Shown here: piece by piece, positions 58,751 to 64,000 of the stretch | Position numbering within the stretch: the stretch's first letter is position 1 | How the letters are laid out: each line of letters starts with the position of its first letter | Origin: Nocardia asteroides | GTDB taxonomy: Bacteria; Actinomycetota; Actinomycetes; Mycobacteriales; Mycobacteriaceae | Assembly (NCBI GenBank): GCA_019930625.1 | Contig: CP082844.1 | Location: 1,488,001 to 1,552,000 of the forward strand | Length of the DNA stretch: 64,000 bases | Direction of reading: 5' to 3' | The notes under the pieces: generated by a model | The model's input: only the letters and a program-made list of their open reading frames with translations | Database searches by the model: none | What the model was told of the DNA's origin: nothing | Position numbers and translations under genes: made by a program

Positions 58751-58762
58751 GGGCTATAGCCC
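58751..58762. promoter_or_regulatory. GGGCTATAGCCC palindrome
   Basis: A perfect 12-bp palindrome between the CRP site and the Fe-S oxidoreductase gene. Together with GTTAC-N6-GTAAC at 58791-58806 it may be a second operator or overlap the promoter. No known regulator is assigned. Confidence 0.35.
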
Positions 58763-58888
58763 AAAAGCCGATCGTACGATGGACACTGTTGTTACTGGCG
58801 GGTAACTTACCTCCGGTTAAGATACGAGCCAACCGAGGCGGTAGCGGAAACTGCCGCACTCGAGGTGCCTCTAAAGAAAGGTCGCGAC

Positions 58889-61879
58889 ATGAATGCCCTG
58901 ACAGTGACGCTGGGCACGATTGGGGCGGCGCTCAGCCTCCTGTGTTGGGCGTCGTTCTTCGGCGGCGTCCGCAATATCGTTCGCGCCATCATGATCGGAC
59001 AGCCGGCCCCGGACCGCTGGCGGCCCTTCTTCCCGCGCTTCAAGCAGATGATCGTGGAGTTCCTCGCGCATACGCGCATGAACAAATTCCGCACCGTGGG
59101 CTGGGCGCATTGGCTGGTGATGATCGGCTTCCTGGGCGGCGCCATGCTGTGGTTCGAGGCGTACGGGCAGACGTTCGACCCGGCGTTCCACTGGCCCATC
59201 ATCGGCAACACCGCGATCTACCACCTGTGGGACGAGATCCTCGGCATCGGCACCGTGGTCGGCATCCTCACGCTGATCATCCTGCGTCAGCTCAACCATC
59301 CCCGGCTTCCGGAGCGGCTGTCGCGCTTCAGCGGTTCCAAGTTCGCCCCTGCCTACGTCATCGAGGCGATCGTGCTGCTCGAGGGCCTCGGCATGGTCTT
59401 CGTGAAGGCGGGCAAGATCGCCGCCTACGGTCACGCGAACCCGGCGACCGACTTCTTCACCATGCAGGTCGCCAAGCTGCTGCCCGCCAACACCACGATG
59501 GTGGCGCTGTTCGCATTCGTGAAGCTGATGTCCGGCATGGCGTTCCTCTACCTGGTCGGCCGCAACGTGACCTGGGGCGTGGCCTGGCACCGCTTCTCGG
59601 CGTTCCCGAACATCTACTTCAAGCGGGATGAGGACGGCGGCGTCGCGCTGGGCCCGGCCAAGCCGATGATGTCGAAGGGCAAGCCGGTCGACATGGAGAC
59701 CGCGGACCCGGACACCGACACCTTCGGGGCGGGCCGGATCGAGGACTTCTCCTGGAAGGGCTGGCTGGACTTCACCACCTGCACCGAGTGCGGTCGCTGC
59801 CAGTCGCAGTGCCCCGCGTGGAACACCGGTAAGCCGCTCTCGCCGAAGCTGCTGATCATGTCGCTGCGTGACCATGGTTACGCCAAGGCCCCGTACCTGC
59901 TGGCCGGTGGCCGCAAGGACATGGGCGGCGACGAGGTCGGCCTCGTCGACGCCGAGGGCAAGCCGAACGAGGCCCAGCTGGCCAAGATCTCCGAGGCCGC
60001 CAAGGCCGAAGCGGAGCGCCCGCTGGTCGGCGGCCCCGAAGTGGGCGGCGTCATCGACCCCGAGGTGCTGTGGAGCTGCACCACCTGTGGCGCGTGCGTC
60101 GAGCAGTGCCCGGTGGACATCGAGCACGTCGACCACATCATCGACATGCGCCGCTACCAGGTGCTGATCGAATCGGAGTTCCCGTCCGAGCTCGCCGGCC
60201 TGTTCAAGAACCTGGAGAACAAGGGCAATCCGTGGGGTCAGAACGCCAAGGACCGGCTCAACTGGATCAACGAGCTCGATTTCCAGATCCCGGTCTTCGG
60301 CCAGGACGCCGACAGCTTCGACGGTTACGAGTACCTGTTCTGGGTGGGCTGCGCGGGCGCCTACGAGGACCGCGCCAAGAAGACCACCAAGGCGGTCGCC
60401 GAGCTGCTGGCCACCGCGGGCGTGAAGTTCATGGTGCTCGGCGCGGAGGAGACCTGCACCGGTGACTCCGCACGCCGCGCGGGCAACGAGTTCCTGTTCC
60501 AGCAGCTCGCGCAGCAGAACATCGAGCTGCTGAACTCGGTGTTCGAGGGCGTCGAGGATCGCAAGAAGAAGATCGTCGTCACCTGCGCGCACTGCTTCAA
60601 CGCGCTGAACAACGAGTACCCACAGGTCGGCGGCACCTACGAGGTCGTGCACCACACCCAACTGCTCAACCGCCTGGTGCGGCAGAAGCAGCTGATCCCG
60701 GTGGCCTCGGTCTCCCAGAATGTCACCTACCACGACCCGTGCTACCTGGGCAGGCACAACAAGATCTACAACGCGCCGCGCGAGCTGATGGCCGCGTCCG
60801 GCTCGAACCTGGTCGAGATGCCCCGGCACGGCGAACGGTCCATGTGCTGTGGCGCCGGCGGCGCGCGGATGTGGATGGAAGAGCAACTCGGCAAGCGGGT
60901 CAACATCGACCGGGTGGAGGAGGGATTGAGCACCCTCGCCGCGCCTTCTGGTCGCTCCGCGGGCTCCGCCCCTGGGAAGATCGCGACCGGCTGCCCGTTC
61001 TGCCGCGTGATGCTCACCGACGGCGTCACCGCGCGCCAGGAGAAGGGTGAGGGCGAAGGCGTCGAAGTGGTGGACGTCGCGCAGTTGATGCTGGATGCCA
61101 TCGAGCGGGTCGAGCCGACGGTGCTCACCGAGAACCTGACCGTCATCCAGGAGCCGAAGGCGCCCGAGGCGGAACCCGAGCCGGAGCCCGAACCCGCCCC
61201 GGCCGCCGAGGCTCCCGCCCCGGCCAAGGCCGCGCCGACCGGTGGCGGTCTGGCCATGAAGGGCCCCGCGAAAGCGCCCGGTGGCGGCGGTCTCGGCATG
61301 AAGGGCGCCGCGAAAGCTCCCGGCGCGAAGGCCCCGGCCGCGGAAACGGCGGAGACCGAGGCCACGGCGGCGCCTGCCGCTCCGGTCAAGGGTCTGGCCA
61401 TGAAGGGTCCGGCGAAGGCTCCCGGTGGTCTGGGGATGAAGGGCGGCGCCAAGGCGCCCGGTGGCGGTCTCGCCATGAAGGGCGCGGCCAAGGCTCCCGG
61501 CGCTAAGGCTCCGGCAGCGGAAACGTCCGCGGCTGCGGCCGAAGCAGCACCCGCCACCCAGGCGGCTGCGGAACCGGCCGACGCCGAGCCGACCGAGACC
61601 AAGCCGACGGTGCCCGCCAAGGGTCTGGCCATGAAGTCCGGCTTCAAGCGTCCCGGCCCCAAGGCCCCTGGCAAAGCCGCTCCGGTCACTGCCGAACCGG
61701 CCTCGGCGGACGAGCCCGCCGCCGCGGAAACTCCTGCCGCGCAGCCCGAAGCCGCTGCCGAGCCGGAGCAATCCAACGGCACCGGCGGCAACGGCGCGCA
61801 CCAGGTCGTACCGCCCGCCGCCAAGCCGGGCGGCTTGGGCTTCAAGTCCGGCGCGAAGGCGCCGGGCCGTAAGAGCTGA
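58889..61879 (+). CDS. Membrane Fe-S oxidoreductase (Rv0338c-like, heterodisulphide-reductase type)
   Basis: A 996-residue protein. Five or so transmembrane helices (1-245) resemble the NarI/HdrE-type haem-binding membrane subunit. Two 4Fe-4S clusters follow, in CTECGRCQSQCP and CTTCGACVEQCP. Then come two CCG-type domains, with WVGCAGAYEDRA, VVTCAHCFNAL, YHDPCYLGRHN, RSMCCGAGGARMW and TGCPFCRVML. The last 210 residues are Ala/Pro/Lys-rich with seven GL-x-(M/F)-K repeats. It presumably moves electrons between a membrane quinone and a cytoplasmic partner, which is unknown. The ATG at 58889 follows AAGAAAGG by seven bases. It matches the Rv0338c position near the ini locus. Confidence 0.9.
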   Translation: MNALTVTLGTIGAALSLLCWASFFGGVRNIVRAIMIGQPAPDRWRPFFPRFKQMIVEFLAHTRMNKFRTVGWAHWLVMIGFLGGAMLWFEAYGQTFDPAFHWPIIGNTAIYHLWDEILGIGTVVGILTLIILRQLNHPRLPERLSRFSGSKFAPAYVIEAIVLLEGLGMVFVKAGKIAAYGHANPATDFFTMQVAKLLPANTTMVALFAFVKLMSGMAFLYLVGRNVTWGVAWHRFSAFPNIYFKRDEDGGVALGPAKPMMSKGKPVDMETADPDTDTFGAGRIEDFSWKGWLDFTTCTECGRCQSQCPAWNTGKPLSPKLLIMSLRDHGYAKAPYLLAGGRKDMGGDEVGLVDAEGKPNEAQLAKISEAAKAEAERPLVGGPEVGGVIDPEVLWSCTTCGACVEQCPVDIEHVDHIIDMRRYQVLIESEFPSELAGLFKNLENKGNPWGQNAKDRLNWINELDFQIPVFGQDADSFDGYEYLFWVGCAGAYEDRAKKTTKAVAELLATAGVKFMVLGAEETCTGDSARRAGNEFLFQQLAQQNIELLNSVFEGVEDRKKKIVVTCAHCFNALNNEYPQVGGTYEVVHHTQLLNRLVRQKQLIPVASVSQNVTYHDPCYLGRHNKIYNAPRELMAASGSNLVEMPRHGERSMCCGAGGARMWMEEQLGKRVNIDRVEEGLSTLAAPSGRSAGSAPGKIATGCPFCRVMLTDGVTARQEKGEGEGVEVVDVAQLMLDAIERVEPTVLTENLTVIQEPKAPEAEPEPEPEPAPAAEAPAPAKAAPTGGGLAMKGPAKAPGGGGLGMKGAAKAPGAKAPAAETAETEATAAPAAPVKGLAMKGPAKAPGGLGMKGGAKAPGGGLAMKGAAKAPGAKAPAAETSAAAAEAAPATQAAAEPADAEPTETKPTVPAKGLAMKSGFKRPGPKAPGKAAPVTAEPASADEPAAAETPAAQPEAAAEPEQSNGTGGNGAHQVVPPAAKPGGLGFKSGAKAPGRKS

Positions 61880-61904
61880 GCCCAGAAACAACCGAACACC
61901 GACA

Positions 61905-61934
61905 TCGGCCGGGTCCAGCGATGGACCCGGCCGA
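61905..61934 (+). terminator. Terminator after the Fe-S oxidoreductase
   Basis: A perfect 13-bp inverted repeat TCGGCCGGGTCCA / TGGACCCGGCCGA with a four-base loop (GCGA), 26 bases past the stop. It is followed by GTTGTATCC, a weak T-tract. Confidence 0.8.
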
Positions 61935-61964
61935 GTTGTATCCGGTAGTTTCGAAGTCGCTGAA

Positions 61965-62293
61965 GTGACCAGCGCACCTGGCGCTCTTGTGGCGGGATGT
62001 CATCTCACCGCGCTCGAGATCGGCTACTCGGCGCGATCCCATGCCGACTACATCGCCAAGATCGCCGGTCAAAGGCTTTGGTCTGGCTCCCGGTAACGGA
62101 AGAAGCGATGGACCGGGCCTTGGAGGTCCAGGGTCTTCTCGCCGCCCGAGGCGCACATCGTTTACCGATTCCCGATCTCATCCTTTCAGCGACCGCTGAA
62201 GTCCACGGGGCAACCGTTCTGCATGTGGACAGCGATTACCAGACCATTGCGGAGATCACCGGTCAGCCGCATCGGCGACTCGGGACAAGCTGA
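61965..62293 (+). pseudogene. VapC-like PIN-domain toxin remnant, truncated and frameshifted
   Basis: Two overlapping frames together give the middle and end of a PIN-domain VapC toxin. Frame one (61965-62096) reads AGCHLTALEIGYSARSHADY. The other frame continues from about 62076 with LVWLPVTEEAMDRALEVQG, AHRLPIPDLILSATAEVHG and VLHVDSDYQTIAEITGQP, ending at 62293. These are typical VapC blocks. The N-terminal MIYLxDTSA segment with the first catalytic Asp is missing and the reading frame breaks between the halves, so the gene is dead. No VapB antitoxin gene is seen beside it. Confidence 0.75.
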
Positions 62294-62386
62294 TTCGGCA
62301 GCTCGTCCGATACCACCGCAGCGGTAAGGACGGCTGAGCACGAGCCAGTGGGGCCGGGGAGGTGTGGCCCCGGCCCGAGAACCGGA

Positions 62387-63535
62387 TTACGGCCGTGTCA
62401 GCGCGGCGTAGCGCGCGAGATGCTCGTCGGTGGAGCCGAATTCGTGCTCGACAACGGTGAGCCGTTTGAAGTAGTGGCCGATGGCCAGCTCTTCGGTCAT
62501 GCCCATCGCCCCGTGCAGTTGCACGGCGTTCTGCCCGATGAACCGCGCCGCGCGCGCGACCGTGACCTTCGCCGCGGAGACGGCGCGCGCACGGTCCTCG
62601 GCGGGCGCGCGCAGCGAGTGGACGGCCAGGTGGACCGCCGCGACGGCCTGTTCGAGTTCGATGTACATGTCGACCATGCGGTGTTGCAGGACCTGGAAAC
62701 TGCCGATCGGCTGACCGAACTGCTGACGCTGCTCGGCGTATTCGATGGTGTCGGCGAGCACTTTCCGCATACAGCCGACGGCCTCGGCGCAGACCGCCGC
62801 GGTCGCCTCCGCGATGGTCGGCTCGATGACGGTCCAGGCGTCCGACTCCGCGCCCAGCAGGGCGTCGGCGGGCAGACGCAGGCCGGTGAACACGAGATCG
62901 GCGGCGGCCCGGTCGTCGATGGTGCGGTAGCTGTGCACTTCGACACCGGCAGGGGGCGCGACCGCGTCGAACTCCACCCGGAACAACGAGATCCCCGCCT
63001 TGTCGCGCCGCTCGCCGGATGTGCGCGCGGTGATCAGCAGGTGAGTGGCCAGCGGCGCGCCGGTCACCACGGTCTTCGCGCCGTCGAGCACCCAGCCGTC
63101 GTCGTCGCGGCGGGCAGTGGTCGACACATCGTGCAGCGCGTGTCCGGAGGTCGGTTCCAGCGCGGCGAACGCGATGCGCGCGTCACCGGACACGATCCGG
63201 CGCAGCACGGCGTCCGCCTGTTCGCCGCCGCCACGCTCGAGCAGTCCGGCGCCGATCACGACCGTGTCGACGAACGGCTCGACCACCAGCGCGCGGCCGA
63301 GTTCCTCGGCGATCACCATGAGCTCGACGGGGCCGCCACCGGTGCCGTCCACCCGCTCGGGAAGCGTCGCCCCGAGAATCCCCAGCTCGTCGGCGAAGCC
63401 GCGCCAGACCGCAGGCTGCCAGCCCTCCGCCGATTTCGCGGCTGCGCGGCTCTTCTCCAGGTCATAGCGGGCGCCGAGGTATCCGGCGACCGCGGAGCGG
63501 AGCAGTTCCTGCTCGTCGGTAAGCGTGAAGTCCAT
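62387..63535 (-). CDS. Acyl-CoA dehydrogenase family protein (partner subunit)
   Basis: A 382-residue acyl-CoA dehydrogenase fold: N-terminal helices from MDFTLTDEQELLRSAVAGYL, the middle beta domain with WVLDGAKTVVTGA, and the C-terminal helical bundle with YAEQRQQFGQPIGSFQVLQHR and QLHGAMGMTEELAIGHYFKRL. FAD-binding elements are present. The ATG overlaps the stop of the upstream acyl-CoA dehydrogenase gene (TGATG). Adjacent, coupled FadE pairs in Actinobacteria often form alpha2beta2 enzymes acting on bulky CoA esters such as steroid side chains; the substrate here is not known. Confidence 0.92.
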   Translation of the reverse strand: MDFTLTDEQELLRSAVAGYLGARYDLEKSRAAAKSAEGWQPAVWRGFADELGILGATLPERVDGTGGGPVELMVIAEELGRALVVEPFVDTVVIGAGLLERGGGEQADAVLRRIVSGDARIAFAALEPTSGHALHDVSTTARRDDDGWVLDGAKTVVTGAPLATHLLITARTSGERRDKAGISLFRVEFDAVAPPAGVEVHSYRTIDDRAAADLVFTGLRLPADALLGAESDAWTVIEPTIAEATAAVCAEAVGCMRKVLADTIEYAEQRQQFGQPIGSFQVLQHRMVDMYIELEQAVAAVHLAVHSLRAPAEDRARAVSAAKVTVARAARFIGQNAVQLHGAMGMTEELAIGHYFKRLTVVEHEFGSTDEHLARYAALTRP

Positions 63536-64000
63536 CAGAGCCCCAATGCTGCTTTGGCGAGGATGTTTCGCTGAATCTCGTTGCTGCCCGCGTAGATCGA
63601 GCCCGCTCGGTCGTTGAAGTACCGCAGCGGCGCGACAGCTTGCCAGTCCGCGCCGCTGTGGTAACCGTCGGTCGGCGGCGTGAACTGGGCGATCGGCCCG
63701 CCGGGCTCGGTGGCGTGCGGTTGGTAGACGCGACCGCGCGGTCCCGCGGCTTCCAGCGCCAGCTCGGTGAGCTTCTGGCTGAGTTCGGTGCCGAGGATCT
63801 TGAGCATGGAGGACGCGGGCCCCGGGTTCTTGCCCTGCGCCATCGCGGAAATGGTGCGGTACTCCAGGACTTCGAGCACTTCGGTGCGGATCCGCAGATC
63901 CGCCAGCTTCGCGGCGAACGCGCGGTCATCGATGAGCGGGTTGCCGTCCGGGCCGGGCTGCTGTGCCGCGTTGGCGGCGATGTCCTGGGCCATGACCTGC
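63535..64000 (-). CDS. Acyl-CoA dehydrogenase, N-terminal part beyond the window
   Basis: The C-terminal 154 residues of an acyl-CoA dehydrogenase: LEYRTISAMAQGKNPGPASSMLKILGTELSQ, then IYAGSNEIQRNILAKAALGL at the end, the typical final helix of the family. The start lies beyond position 64000. Its TGA overlaps the ATG of the next gene, so the two subunits are co-translated. Confidence 0.92.
   Translation of the reverse strand, partial: QVMAQDIAANAAQQPGPDGNPLIDDRAFAAKLADLRIRTEVLEVLEYRTISAMAQGKNPGPASSMLKILGTELSQKLTELALEAAGPRGRVYQPHATEPGGPIAQFTPPTDGYHSGADWQAVAPLRYFNDRAGSIYAGSNEIQRNILAKAALGL

Larger units (their letters stand above)
58429..58888. other. Intergenic regulatory region upstream of the Fe-S oxidoreductase
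   Basis: About 460 bases, lower in GC than the genes around it, between the divergent secreted-protein gene and the Fe-S oxidoreductase gene. It holds a perfect CRP-family site at 58705-58720, a 12-bp palindrome at 58751-58762 and a GTTAC-N6-GTAAC repeat at 58791-58806. No gene is seen. Confidence 0.6.

Noticed and set aside
58871-61891. 1006-residue minus-strand open frame opposite the Fe-S reductase
   Set aside because: The plus strand encodes clear Fe-S and CCG motifs; the minus translation is low-complexity His/Arg/Leu sequence, a high-GC artefact.

Overview
The window is high-GC actinobacterial chromosome, very probably from Nocardia or a close relative in the Mycobacteriales. The evidence is gene content and order: an iniB-iniA-iniC set, an HspR-controlled dnaK-grpE-dnaJ-hspR operon, a fused HadA/HadB-type dehydratase, a SARP-FHA (EmbR-like) regulator, Rv0358-, Rv0361- and Rv0383c-like conserved proteins, and many GTG/TTG starts. 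No phage, IS element, CRISPR array, rRNA or tRNA gene was recognised. Apart from a VapC-like pseudogene, the region looks like core chromosome. References to M. tuberculosis gene numbers come from memory of that genome, not from a search.

Layout. 1-4980: purA (cut by the left edge), an Rv0358-like protein overlapping a site-2-protease-like M50 peptidase, then a DUF3151/FUSC pair. 5205-12119: an Rv0361-like membrane protein with a very long disordered domain, a HadAB-type dehydratase, a DUF4185 exported protein, an excalibur protein with a second excalibur domain stranded behind a TGA, and the EmbR-like regulator. 12151-25715: class II aldolase, two DedA proteins, GH76, a TrmH/SpoU methyltransferase, a two-component system, Uma2, a lysoplasmalogenase-like protein with FabH, pyrE with an SDR, and membrane proteins. 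25811-34059: clpB, two oxidoreductases, and three flavohaemoglobin-type proteins of which one has no globin domain. 34527-38643: the HspR/DnaK operon. HspR-type (HAIR) operators lie upstream of both clpB and dnaK. 39045-41356: HxlR regulator, alcohol dehydrogenase, HhH-GPD protein.

41491-53678 is the most interesting part. Two dynamin-like GTPases (IniC- and IniA-like) and a 962-residue Gly/Ala-repeat IniB-like protein are transcribed leftward. A membrane-anchored Hsp70-like protein, a STAND-type LuxR regulator and a second, truncated Hsp70-like membrane protein are transcribed rightward. The two sets diverge from a 300-bp region packed with TAGGGG/CCCCTA motifs. I infer one envelope-stress module in which Hsp70-fold membrane proteins and the LuxR ATPase control the Ini membrane-remodelling proteins.

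53840-64000: two tandem secreted S1 proteases, an NRDE (TANGO2-like) protein, a secreted glycine-zipper protein, a large membrane Fe-S oxidoreductase (Rv0338c-like) preceded by a perfect CRP-family site, a broken VapC-like PIN gene, and a translationally coupled pair of acyl-CoA dehydrogenases, the second cut by the right edge.

Gene order follows M. tuberculosis Rv0357-Rv0385 on the left and Rv0353-Rv0338 (reversed) on the right. This equals one large inversion with a junction near 34.1-34.5 kb.
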